From the NCBI GenBank assembly GCA_023957375.1, contig JAMLHB010000003.1:193830-257829 (forward strand): DNA of 64,000 nt, in the 5' to 3' direction. The notes under the pieces are model-generated. The model made no database searches. It saw nothing but the letters and a program-made list of their open reading frames with translations, and was not told the DNA's origin. Positions 8,201 through 15,253 of the stretch are shown piece by piece. A program made the position numbers and the translations under genes. Numbering within the stretch: position 1 is the first letter of the stretch; every line of letters begins with the position of its first letter. This DNA comes from Flavobacteriales bacterium (GTDB taxonomy: Bacteria; Bacteroidota; Bacteroidia; Flavobacteriales_F; PHOS-HE28).

Positions 8201-10754
8201 TTGCGGCACCTGCGTGGGCGGCAATACCGGCCTGAACCCCTGCACAGCGGATTGCCACGGTGACTTCGGCGGTACGGCCTACACCGACAACTGCGGCACC
8301 TGCGTGGGAGGCAACACCGGCCTGAACCCCTGTGTGCAAGACTGCCATGGCGATTGGGGCGGCACCGCCTACACCGACAATTGCGGGACCTGCGTGGGCG
8401 GCAACACCGGTCTGAACCCCTGTGTGCAAGATTGCCATGGCGATTGGGGCGGCACCGCCTACACCGACAACTGCGGCACCTGCGTGGGAGGCAACACCGG
8501 CCTGACCCCCTGTGTGCAAGACTGCCATGGCGATTGGGGCGGCACCGCCTACACCGACAACTGCGGCACCTGCGTGGGCGGAAACACCGGCCTGAACCCC
8601 TGTGTACAAGACTGCCATGGCGATTGGGGCGGCACCGCCTACACCGACAACTGCGGCACCTGCGTGGGCGGCAACACCGGTCTGAACCCCTGCACCGCTG
8701 ACTGCCACGGCGACTTCGGCGGAACAGCCTACACCGACAACTGCGGCACCTGCGTGGGCGGCAACACCGGTCTGAACCCCTGTGTACAGGACTGCCATGG
8801 CGATTGGGGCGGCACCGCCTACACCGACAACTGCGGAACCTGCGTGGGCGGCAACACCGGTCTGAACCCCTGCACCGCTGACTGCCACGGCGACTTCGGC
8901 GGTACGGCATTCACCGACAACTGCGGCACCTGCGTGGGCGGAAGCACCGGCCTGAACCCCTGTGTACAAGACTGCCATGGCGATTGGGGCGGCACCGCCT
9001 ACACCGACAACTGCGGCACCTGCGTGGGCGGCAACACCGGTCTGAACCCCTGCACAGCGGATTGCCACGGCGACTTCGGCGGAACAGCCTACACCGACAA
9101 CTGCGGCACCTGCGTGGGCGGTAACACCGGTCTGAATCCCTGCACGGCGGATTGCCACGGCGACTTCGGCGGTACGGCTTACACCGACAACTGCGGCACC
9201 TGCGTGGGCGGCAACACCGGTCTGAATCCCTGCACGGCGGATTGCCACGGCGACTTCGGCGGTACGGCTTACACCGACAACTGCGGCACCTGCGTGGGCG
9301 GCAACACAGGACTTACAGCTTGTGTGCAAGATTGCGAAGGAACATGGGGCGGCACGCATACGGCGGGCACACCCTGCAACGATGGAAACGCCAGCACCCA
9401 GAACGATGCCTACGATGCCAATTGCATCTGCACCGGCATCCCCGTGGGTCCCTGCACCGGCAACCAAGTGGTGGTCAACATCACCACGGATGCGAGCCCT
9501 GCACAGTTGAGCTGGGAGATCCGTGACGATGCAAACATGCTGGTCGCCTCCGGCGCGCCCTCCGTGGCCAACAGCCTGAACAGCGAAACAGTCTGCCTCG
9601 GTTCTGCGCCCACCAGTGCCTGCTACACGTTCAAGCTGATGGACAGCTTCGGCGACGGCATCACCGGCGGCGGCTGGGAGCTGCGCACCACGGGCGGAAA
9701 GCTCCTGCTGCGCGACGACTTCGCCTTCGGCAGCCAAAGCCCCTCCACCACCCCGCAGTGGGGCGGATACGGTGGCGGACACAGCTTCTGCCTGCCCGCA
9801 GGACCCTCGCGCATCATGGCCAACGAGTGCAACGTGTTCACCAACGGCATGTACGACAAGGTCTACAGCAACAAGGTGACCGGTGCCACCCAGTACCAGT
9901 TCGAATTCAGCGACCCCGACGCAGGCTACGTGCGCCGCATCGCTCGCCCGCACAACTACGTGGTGTTCTACGAGATGGTCTCCAGCCCGCTGGTGCCCGG
10001 CGTAGTGTACTTCACCCGCGTGCGCACCAATGAGCAAGGCCCCTTGGCCAGCGCACACTGGGGTTCGGGCTGCGAGCTCGGCTTGGGCATCGCCCAGGTG
10101 GTGCAGTGCACCCAGCTGATCCAGGCGCCCGCCTACGGCCACTCCTGCAACGAGACCCGCAGCTTCATCGCGCCCTACAACTACCTCTATGCCAAGCCCG
10201 TGACCGGCGCCACCACGTACACCTTCAAGATCACCGGTGACGACGGCAACTACAACAGCGGCATCGAGTTCGTCCGCAACACCTACATCCTCGCACTGGG
10301 CTGGGGCATCGGCGAGGCGCCGGCCTTGACGGACCAGACCACCTACCAGGTGCAGGTGCGGGTAACGGTGAACGGCATCGAAGGAACGTACTGCGGCAAC
10401 GTGTGCAACGTCACCATCGACAACAACCCGAACTTGGGCGAACAGGTGCTGACCACCTCCGGCAATGCCAGCCTGTGGCCCAACCCGGTGCGTGACGGAC
10501 AGGTGAACCTGAGCATCGGCGGTCTATTCACAGGGTCTCCTGCGGATGACCCTGTGGCGACCGCCGACCAGCGCATCAGCGTGGACATCCAGGACATCTA
10601 CGGCAAGCAGGTGTTCGCTCAGGAGTTCAGCAACAGCGGCGAGCACTTCAGCACCATCCTGCAACTGCCCAAGGACATTGCCAGCGGTGTGTACATGGTG
10701 AACATCACCGTGAACGGTGTGAAGAGCGTGCAGCGGTTGAGCATCATCCGGTAG
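2298..10754 (+). CDS. Giant repetitive T9SS-secreted surface protein (2818 aa)
   Basis: The start is the ATG at 2298 because it opens a signal peptide (MKTMATHLCRQ, a hydrophobic core, ending near GASGQ); the frame is open further upstream without one. Order: residues 29-250, a Ser/Gly/Thr-rich beta-type domain; 251 to ~1582, eleven ~121-residue units starting ND-E/D-C, nine of them almost identical (3048-6314); 1583-1924, nine Cys-rich units with DCxG and a closing CxC; 1925-2344, fourteen 30-residue units containing DNCGTCVGGNTG; then one more Cys unit and the cassette shared with the neighbours, ending in a type A sorting tail (LWPNPVRDG to RLSIIR). It should be exported by Sec, then by T9SS to the surface; a role as adhesin or surface layer is inference. 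It ends in the shared terminator at 10821. Confidence 0.9.
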   Translation: MKTMATHLCRQFPMLMLAWLVPWGASGQMNITAIGTAETQDFSSMGTTSSGTASSTLPAGFRVVAGAATADWNSGATTANNAAGTSGTGVFAANSAGGAYNMASGAMASSTDRALGFLTSGSFTSPRSIILKLHNNTGGMIGSLDLAWDYEKYRNGTRAVGWTFFHGNTSMPGNSDGNGDFSYGSDANNTFVSNPPASTPMAFTISGLAIPANGDYYLRWTYTGNGGSTNAKALAIDNFSVTAHVPPPPYNDECSNPGYVGTIAYGNCTGNETTGTTAGATPSGGSCNASDNDVWYYFTSTTGSVTFVDLAEVSASGMGIEVFEDACGGTSVYCGSGINHTVPTTSGHYYYMRVSSSVPGGFTVCVSASTPNDECDNPTNVGVYAYGTCAGNETTGTTAGATPSGGSCNASDNDVWYYFTSTTGSVTFVDLAEVSASGMGIEVFEDACGGTSVYCGSGINHTVPTTSGHYYYMRVSSSVPGGFTVCVSASTPNDECDNPTNVGVYAYGTCAGNETTGTTAGATPSGGSCNASDNDVWYYFTSTTGSVTFVDLAEVSASGMGIEVFEDACGGTSVYCASGTNHTVPTIPGHAYFMRVSSTAPGTFTLCVSASTTNDECDNVIGVSTNAYGYCTGNETSGTTAGATPSGGSCNASNNDVWYYFTSTTGSVTFVDLAEVSASGMGIEVFEDACGGTSVYCASGTNHTVPTIPGHAYFMRVSSTAPGTFTLCVSASTTNDECDNVIGVSTNAYGYCTGNETSGTTAGATPSGGSCNASNNDVWYYFTSTTGSVTFVDLAEVSASGMGIEVFEDACGGTSVYCASGTNHTVPTIPGHAYFMRVSSTAPGTFTLCVSASTTNDECDNVIGVSTNAYGYCTGNETSGTTAGATPSGGSCNATDNDVWYYFTSTTGSVTFVDLAEVSASGMGIEVFEDACGGTSVYCGSGTNHTVPTIPGHGYYMRVSSSVPGGFTVCVSASTPNDECDNPTYVGTNAYGTCAGNETTGTTAGATPSGGSCNATDNDVWYYFSSTTGSVTFVNLTEAGATGMGIEVFEDACGGTSVYCGSGTNHTVPTTSGHGYYMRVSSSVPGGFTVCVSASTPNDECDNPTYVYTIAYGNCTGNETTGTTAGATPSGGSCNASDNDVWYYFSSTTGSVTFVNLTEAGATGMGIEVFEDACGGTSVYCGSGTNHTVPTTTNHVYYMRVSSSVPGGFTVCVSASTPNDECDNPTYVGTNAYGTCAGNETTGTTAGATPSGGSCNATDNDVWYYFYPGGHTSCYINLTALTASGLGIEVFQDSCGGAGVYCAVGTSHTVPVNPNLVYYMRVYSSTPGDFQICVSVPPDNDDCAYPTSLNYWTSNLCPDATTGTTTGALPTAGATCGAGAADVWYQYYNTYPTTVFDLTSLGADGLGMEVLDACGGTSYYCGIGLHHIVPNVPTTWIYVRVFSTTPGDFAFCSRPGTANDACNWAQGLTLQLGADCPSQAVPGTTTDASLDGPVPCQPAAVADVWYYAYSSDATAMDVNLTAVSAGGLGLEVLSGCGGTSLYCASGTSHNFLVQPYTSYWFKVFSTVRGDFTICTSQATGAEDCLGVPGGPAVPGSPCDDQNANTINDVYQANCVCAGYDCLGVLGGTTGPGSPCQVSTAIDGTPFYGVYDANCQCTWTDCQGITNGSAYPGSACDDNNPLTNYSYMSSACTCTDYYDCAGAVNGTALPGTPCGWPNAPFDGTWSANCTCDWVDCEGTTNGYAMPGYPCDDGNPQTINEVWQADCICSNGTDCVGVVGGTNLPGSPCTWPYAPVGANGTWSANCACEWVDCEGTANGSALPGTACDDGNPLTQNEAWQANCTCSGGTDCLGVIGGTNLPGTPCSYPYAPNGATGTWSANCACEWVDCLGVANGNTLPGTSCDDGSASTGNDIYNANCVCAGELIDCAGVPGGTAYTDNCGTCVGGNTGLNPCVQDCHGDWGGTAYTDNCGTCVGGNTGLNPCTADCHGDFGGTAYTDNCGTCVGGNTGLNPCVQDCHGDWGGTAYTDNCGTCVGGNTGLNPCVQDCHGDWGGTAYTDNCGTCVGGNTGLTPCVQDCHGDWGGTAYTDNCGTCVGGNTGLNPCVQDCHGDWGGTAYTDNCGTCVGGNTGLNPCTADCHGDFGGTAYTDNCGTCVGGNTGLNPCVQDCHGDWGGTAYTDNCGTCVGGNTGLNPCTADCHGDFGGTAFTDNCGTCVGGSTGLNPCVQDCHGDWGGTAYTDNCGTCVGGNTGLNPCTADCHGDFGGTAYTDNCGTCVGGNTGLNPCTADCHGDFGGTAYTDNCGTCVGGNTGLNPCTADCHGDFGGTAYTDNCGTCVGGNTGLTACVQDCEGTWGGTHTAGTPCNDGNASTQNDAYDANCICTGIPVGPCTGNQVVVNITTDASPAQLSWEIRDDANMLVASGAPSVANSLNSETVCLGSAPTSACYTFKLMDSFGDGITGGGWELRTTGGKLLLRDDFAFGSQSPSTTPQWGGYGGGHSFCLPAGPSRIMANECNVFTNGMYDKVYSNKVTGATQYQFEFSDPDAGYVRRIARPHNYVVFYEMVSSPLVPGVVYFTRVRTNEQGPLASAHWGSGCELGLGIAQVVQCTQLIQAPAYGHSCNETRSFIAPYNYLYAKPVTGATTYTFKITGDDGNYNSGIEFVRNTYILALGWGIGEAPALTDQTTYQVQVRVTVNGIEGTYCGNVCNVTIDNNPNLGEQVLTTSGNASLWPNPVRDGQVNLSIGGLFTGSPADDPVATADQRISVDIQDIYGKQVFAQEFSNSGEHFSTILQLPKDIASGVYMVNITVNGVKSVQRLSIIR
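3048..7043 (+). repeat. 363-bp tandem coding repeats
   Basis: Units begin at 3048, 3411, 3774, 4137, 4500, 4863, 5226, 5589 and 5952, exactly 363 bases apart, followed by two diverged units from 6315 and about 6670. Each codes for ~121 residues running from NDEC to VCVSAST with a conserved DVWYYF core. The units at 4137 and 4500 are almost base-identical, so recent duplication or conversion is likely. Confidence 0.95.
7044..8069 (+). repeat. Nine diverged Cys-rich coding repeats
   Basis: Units of 36-40 residues start with DC(L/E/Q/A/V)G and end with a CxC pair after AN. Two subtypes partly alternate: one with CDD(G/Q)NxxT, one with CxWPxAP and GTWSANC. A tenth unit lies after the 90-bp array (about 9330-9440) and a similar one in the delta-60 protein (about 12225-12320). 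Confidence 0.85.
8070..9329 (+). repeat. Fourteen 90-bp tandem coding repeats
   Basis: Units begin every 90 bases from 8070 to 9240, each coding for 30 residues with four cysteines: DCxGD, GGTAYTDNCGTC, VGGNTGL and a final PC. Two variants, ending PCVQ or PCTA, are mixed along the array. No unit is frameshifted. Copy number is expected to vary between strains. Confidence 0.95.
10043..10440 (+). repeat. C-terminal cassette, near-identical in three genes
   Basis: This stretch, coding from LASAHWGSGC to VTIDNNP, is nearly base-identical to 1-398 and to about 12926-13323. The similarity to the delta-60 gene reaches further upstream, to about 9780/12660. The conserved block stops where each sorting tail begins. 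Confidence 0.85.
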
Positions 10755-10782
10755 GCTTCGGGCGCTTCAGCCTACTGACCTC

Positions 10783-10804
10783 AGGGTCCGCTTCGCGAGA
10801 CCTC
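10783..10804. repeat. Degenerate REP-like hairpin
   Basis: AGGGTC at 10783-10788, a 10-base spacer CGCTTCGCGA, and a damaged right arm GACCTC at 10799-10804. Spacer and left arm closely match the intact hairpin at 13622-13651 after the next gene. Confidence 0.5.
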
Positions 10805-10820
10805 AGGAAGCGCAAAAACG

Positions 10821-10848
10821 AAGGGCCGTTCCGAAAGGGGCGGCCCTT
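10821..10848. terminator. Hairpin terminator, copy 2
   Basis: AAGGGCCG pairs with CGGCCCTT around TTCCGAAAGGGG, the same hairpin as at 707-736, here 66 bases after the stop of the giant gene. Confidence 0.7.
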
Positions 10849-10999
10849 TGTGCTGTACAAGGCCGTAGGCTGAAACACTCGAATCCTACGCCTATGAAAC
10901 CCAAAGCCGGAGGGCCGTTCCGAAAGGATTGGCCATACGATGTGGCCGCGAAGGTGCACGATTGAACACAGCCTGATGATTTCCGGTGCTTCAATGAAA

Positions 11000-11019
11000 A
11001 TTACCCATTTGTGGGTATT
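11000..11019. promoter_or_regulatory. 20-bp dyad, possible operator (copy 2)
   Basis: TACCC and GGGTA form the core of a dyad 65 bases before the ATG at 11085. Sixteen of 20 positions equal the dyad at 2175-2194 before the giant gene. The shared position upstream of two related genes suggests a common regulator. Confidence 0.45.
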
Positions 11020-11084
11020 GTGCACCTGTGTTGAATTGCGCCGCTTTGTAGCGGTCATGTAGTTCACCGGCAAAACCCCATCAC

Positions 11085-13607
11085 ATGAAAAACAAAATCC
11101 CTTTTTTGCTTTTCGCAGCTGCCATTCCGGGCATGCTCGCAGCCCAGACTGGTTCCGTAGATCCCGGATTTAATACCGGGGCGGGTGCAAACAATACGGT
11201 GCGTGCTTTTTTGGTACAACCGGATGGAAATGTTGTAATGTCAGGTGCGCATTCCTTGTACAATGGGTCGTCGGCGAACACCATTGTGCGCCTTGATGTG
11301 TACGGCGCCGTTGATCCAGGATTTTCCGCCGGGACAGGAGCGAACAATTACATCAGCGCCATGGCACTGCAGCCCGATGGGAAGATCTTGATCGGTGGGG
11401 CATTCACAAGCTATGACGGCATTGGCCGCAACTACATCGCACGCATCAATGCAAATGGCACATTGGATGCCAGCTTCAATCCGGGCAGCGGGGCCAATCA
11501 ACGCGTGGAAGCCATAGTGGTGCAACCTGACGGGAAGATCCTGATCGGTGGTGTTTTCCAAAACTTCAACGGAAGCGGCCGCAACCGCATCGCCAGGCTA
11601 AACGCGAACGGCACGGTGGATACCGGCTTTGTGCCGGGCACCGGGGCCAACCAGAATGTAGAGGCGTTGGCCTTGCAAAGCGACGGCAAGGTTTTGGTAG
11701 GCGGAAGTTTCACCAGCTTCAATGGCACGGCCCTGAACCGCATTGCGCGCCTGAACAGCGACGGGTCATTGGACATGACATTCACTCCGGGCACGGGCGC
11801 AAGTGCAACCATCTGGGACATGGCGCTGCAACCTGACGGAAAGTTGGTGGTGGGCGGTGAGTTCACCACCTTCAACGGAACGGCACGGGGGCGCATCGCC
11901 AGACTGAACACGAACGGCTCGTTGGACTTGACCTTTGCCACAGGCAGTGGTTTGTCAGCGGTGTGCCGGAGGTTGGAAATGCACGGCGGCGGCAAGGTGC
12001 TGGTCGCCGGGAATTTCACCTCGGCCAACGGCGTAGGCCGCAACCGCATTGCCCGTCTGAACGCCGATGGGAGCACGGACCTGACATTCAATCCCGGAAT
12101 GGGATTGAACAATGGTGAAGCTTGGGCATTGGCTGCGCGGCCAGACGGAAGAGTGCTTCTTGGCGGCTCGTTCACCCTCTTCAACAGCACCGCCAAGAAC
12201 AGGGTGGTACAGCTCTTGGGTGACGATTGCCCGCTCTTGGGCGTGAACATCGGAGATGCCTGCGACGACGGCGACCCCAACACGGTGGGTGATGTGTACA
12301 ACCCTCAATGTACTTGCCTTGGCACTTGCAACGGCAATCAAGTGGTGCTGCAGATCACCACGGACGGCTACGCGGACCAGATCGGCTGGCAGTTCACCGA
12401 TGACGCCAACAACCAGGTGGCAGCGGGAAGCCTCACCAACGCGGACAACAATTCCTTCATGTCCCGCACGATATGCCTTGATGCCGTGGACATCGGCGAT
12501 GCCTGTTATGGATTCCGGATCTTCGACAGCTTCGGTGACGGCATCACCGGAGGTGGATGGGAACTGCGCAACACCGGCGGAAAGCTGTTGCTGCGCGACA
12601 ACTTTGCCACTGGTAGCCAGAGCCCGGCCAACCCGACAGCCAGTGCCAGCTACGGCAGCAGCCACAGCTTCTGCCTGCCCGCAGGACCCTCGCGCATCAT
12701 GGCCAACGAGTGCAACGTGTTCACCAACGGCATGTACGACAAGGTGTACAGCAACAAGGTGACCGGTGCCACCCAGTACCAGTTCGAGTTCAGCGACCCC
12801 GACGCCGGCTATGTGCGCCGCATCACCCGCCCGAACAACTACGTGGTGTTCTACGAGATGGTCTCCAGCCCCTTAGTGCCCGGCGTAGTGTACTTCACCC
12901 GCGTGCGCACCAACGAGGACGGCCCCTTGGCCAGCGCACACTGGGGTTCGGGCTGCGAGCTCGGCCTGGGCATCGCCCAGGTGGTGCAGTGCACCCAGCT
13001 GATCCAGGCGCCCGCCTACGGCCACTCCTGCGGCGAGACCCGCAGCTTCACCGCGCCCTACAACTACCTCTATGCCAGGCCCGTGACCGGCGCCACCACC
13101 TACACCTTCAAGATCACCGGTGACGACGGCAACTACAACAGCGGCATCGAGTTCGTGCGCAACACCTACATCCTCGCACTGGGCTGGGGTACTGGCGAGG
13201 CACCGGCCTTGACGGACCAGACCACCTACCAGGTGCAGGTGCGTGTAACGGTGAACGGCATCGAAGGAACGTATTGCGGCAACGCCTGCGACGTCACCAT
13301 CGACAACAACCCGAACTTGGGCGAACAGGTACTGCCCACCTCCGGCAATGCCAGCCTGTGGCCCAACCCGGTGCGCGACGGACTGGTGAACATGGACATC
13401 CAGGGCCTCCAACGTGCCGACCAGCACATCGCCGTGGACATCCGGGACATCTACGGCAAGCAGGTGTTCGCCCAGGAGTTCAGCAACAGCGGCGAGCACT
13501 TCAGCACCATCCTGCAACTGCCCAAGGACATCGCCACTGGCGTGTACATGGTGAACATCACCGTGAACGGCCAACGCAGCGTACAGCGCCTGAGCATCAT
13601 CCGGTAG
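11085..13607 (+). CDS. Delta-60 repeat protein with T9SS sorting tail
   Basis: An 840-residue secreted protein. Residues 1-20 are a signal peptide (MKNKIPFLLFAAAIPGMLAA). Residues ~24-380 hold about seven delta-60 (DUF5122-type) units of ~53 residues with the pattern (V/L)DxxFxxG, QPDGK(I/V)L(I/V)GG, FNG and RIARLN, which family knowledge places in a beta-propeller-like fold. A Cys-rich unit follows (about 382-413), then the cassette shared with 2298-10754 and a type A sorting tail ending RLSIIR. So the N-terminal domain differs from that of its neighbour while the C-terminal third is common: a domain-swap paralogue. A dyad lies upstream and the shared terminator downstream. Ligand or role unknown. 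Confidence 0.9.
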   Translation: MKNKIPFLLFAAAIPGMLAAQTGSVDPGFNTGAGANNTVRAFLVQPDGNVVMSGAHSLYNGSSANTIVRLDVYGAVDPGFSAGTGANNYISAMALQPDGKILIGGAFTSYDGIGRNYIARINANGTLDASFNPGSGANQRVEAIVVQPDGKILIGGVFQNFNGSGRNRIARLNANGTVDTGFVPGTGANQNVEALALQSDGKVLVGGSFTSFNGTALNRIARLNSDGSLDMTFTPGTGASATIWDMALQPDGKLVVGGEFTTFNGTARGRIARLNTNGSLDLTFATGSGLSAVCRRLEMHGGGKVLVAGNFTSANGVGRNRIARLNADGSTDLTFNPGMGLNNGEAWALAARPDGRVLLGGSFTLFNSTAKNRVVQLLGDDCPLLGVNIGDACDDGDPNTVGDVYNPQCTCLGTCNGNQVVLQITTDGYADQIGWQFTDDANNQVAAGSLTNADNNSFMSRTICLDAVDIGDACYGFRIFDSFGDGITGGGWELRNTGGKLLLRDNFATGSQSPANPTASASYGSSHSFCLPAGPSRIMANECNVFTNGMYDKVYSNKVTGATQYQFEFSDPDAGYVRRITRPNNYVVFYEMVSSPLVPGVVYFTRVRTNEDGPLASAHWGSGCELGLGIAQVVQCTQLIQAPAYGHSCGETRSFTAPYNYLYARPVTGATTYTFKITGDDGNYNSGIEFVRNTYILALGWGTGEAPALTDQTTYQVQVRVTVNGIEGTYCGNACDVTIDNNPNLGEQVLPTSGNASLWPNPVRDGLVNMDIQGLQRADQHIAVDIRDIYGKQVFAQEFSNSGEHFSTILQLPKDIATGVYMVNITVNGQRSVQRLSIIR

Positions 13608-13621
13608 GCTTCGCCTACTGA

Positions 13622-13651
13622 CCTCAGGGTCTGCTTCGCGAGACCCTGAGG
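13622..13651. repeat. REP-like hairpin
   Basis: CCTCAGGGTCT (13622-13632) pairs perfectly with AGACCCTGAGG (13641-13651). Its core AGGGTC-N10-GACCCT matches the hairpins in the adjacent array and those beside the transposase at 42940-43506. Confidence 0.65.
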
Positions 13652-13664
13652 GAGCGCAAAAACG

Positions 13665-13693
13665 AAGGGCCGTTCCGAAAGGGGCGGCCCTTT
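13665..13693. terminator. Hairpin terminator, copy 3
   Basis: Same AAGGGCCG / CGGCCCTT stem as at 707 and 10821, 57 bases after the delta-60 stop. It borders the 205-bp array; a half copy (GAAGGGCCGTT) lies near the array's far end at about 14951-14961. Confidence 0.7.
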
Positions 13694-13699
13694 GTGCTT

Positions 13700-14961
13700 G
13701 GTGGTTCGCGCAGGGTCCACTTCGTGTGACCTTACGCGAACCCAAACGAATGCCCTTTTCGCGAGGGCCTGTGCACCTAACAGGCCCGAAGCGATCTCCT
13801 CCTGCTCCTGCGGACAGAAGCGAGGAAGTACGCGGGAACTTCGCCGGGGAGATCGCTTCACGGCCAAATGCGCCGCGCGCGAAATGGATGGTGGGGAGAT
13901 CGCGGGTGGTTCGCGCAGGGTCCACTTCGTGTGACCCTACGCGAACCCAATAAGGATGCCCTTTCGCGAGGGCCTGTGCACCTAACAGGCCCGAAGCAAT
14001 CTCCTCTTGCTCCTGCGGACAGAAGCGAGGAAGTACGCGGGACCTTTGCCGGGGAGATCGCTTCGCGGCCAAATGCGCCGCTCGCGAAATGGATGGTGGG
14101 GAGATTGCGGGTGGTTCGCACAGGAGTCCACTTCGTGTGACCTTACGCGAACCCAATAAGGATGCCCTTTCGCGAGGGTCTGTGCACCCAACAGGCCAGA
14201 AGCGATCTCCTCTTGCTCCTGCGGGCAAAAGCGAGGAAGTACGCGGGAGCTTCGCCGGGGAAATCGCTTCGCGGCCAAATGCGCCGCTCGCGAAATGGAT
14301 GGTGGGGAGATCGCAGGTGGTTCGCGCAGGGTCCATTTCGTGTGACCTTACGCGAACCCAAACGAATGCCCTTTTCGCGAGGGTCTGTGCCCCCAACAGG
14401 CCCGAAGCGATCTCCTCTTGCTCCTGCGGGCAGAAGCGAGGAAGTACGCGGGAGCTTCGCCGGGGAGATCGCTTCGCGGCCAAATGCGCCGCTCGCGAAA
14501 TGGATGGTGGGGAGATCGCAGGTGGTTCGCGCAGGGTCCATTTCGTGTGACCTTACGCGAACCCAAACGAATGCCCTTTTCGCGAGGGCCTGTGCACCCA
14601 ACAGGGCTGAAGCGATCTCCTCCTGCTCCTGCGGGCAGAAGCGAGGAAGTACGCGGGAGCTTTGCCGGGGAGATCGCTTCGCGGCCAAATGCGCCGCTCG
14701 CGAAATGGATGGTGGGGAGATCGCGGGTGGTTCACGCAGGGTCCACTTCGTGTGACCCTACGCGAACCCAAAATGGGATGGCGGGGTTGGCCTCGCGAAA
14801 GGGGATGTCCATTTCGCGAGGGTCTGTGCCCCCAACAGGCCCGAAGCGATCTCCTCTTGCTCCTGCGGGCAGAAGCGAGGAAGTACGCGTTCGCCGGGGA
14901 GATCGCTTCGCGGCCAAATGCGCCGCTCGCGAATTGGGGCGGCCAATGGCGAAGGGCCGTT
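13700..14961. repeat. Non-coding array of six 205-bp units, each with three hairpins
   Basis: The start motif GGTGGTTCGCG recurs at 13700, 13905, 14110, 14316, 14521 and 14726, a period of 205-206. The sixth unit carries a different stretch after 14770. In unit 1 I see three inverted repeats. The first is TTCGCG...CGCGAA enclosing AGGGTC-N10-GACCTT (13705-13740). The second is GGGCCTGT/ACAGGCCC (13765-13787). The third is GAAGCGATCTCC at 13788-13799 with GGAGATCGCTTC at 13848-13859. Long open frames cross the array on both strands but are low-complexity and frame-independent, so I treat it as non-coding. It lies between a strongly terminated gene and a convergent lipoprotein gene. Confidence 0.9.
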
Positions 14962-15253
14962 GTAATACCAAATAGACATTCAATCTCAGCTGATCTGCTT
15001 GCTCTTTTTCCGCATCGCTTCTCCGTGCCATGGGTTCCTTAGACCGCTCCGTCGCCAAAGCGGCTATGGCGCGTCGGAGACCCGCTACGCAACGCCCGTC
15101 ACGGATCCCCCTACGAAAAATAGCTGCGCATCTTTGGCCGGAATTGAATGCCCAATTGGCATAAAAATTCAGGGAGCTTCCACCCGGGATAAATTGAAGG
15201 GGCCGTCCTTCTTGGACAGCCCCTTTCAAGTTTCAGATCAATGGAAAACGGTC
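14962..15253. other. Intergenic region after the array
   Basis: Nothing recognisable except the hairpin at 15194-15229 that serves the minus-strand lipoprotein gene. Confidence 0.5.
15194..15229 (-). terminator. Terminator of the lipoprotein gene
   Basis: On the minus strand TTGAAAGGGGC pairs with GCCCCTTCAA with one bulged base, 25 bases after the stop at 15254. Confidence 0.6.

Larger units (their letters stand above)
10755..11084. other. Intergenic region between two cassette genes
   Basis: No gene seen. It contains, in order, a damaged REP-like hairpin (10783-10804), the shared terminator (10821-10848), a second partial copy of that terminator's left half (GGGCCGTTCCGAAAGG at 10912-10927) and the dyad at 11000-11019. 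Confidence 0.65.

Noticed and set aside
7789-10142. Long minus-strand open frames (373 and 719 codons) opposite the giant gene's repeats
   Set aside because: They are low-complexity mirrors of the 90-bp repeats and cassette; the plus frame has a signal peptide, domains and sorting tail.
12873-14755. Open frames of up to 536 codons crossing the 205-bp array on both strands
   Set aside because: The array is open in several frames at once because of base composition and period; the products are repeated Arg/Pro/Ala-rich text without starts, domains or signals.
13700-14961. CRISPR array
   Set aside because: Units are 205 bp and alike throughout; there are no short repeats with unique spacers and no cas genes.
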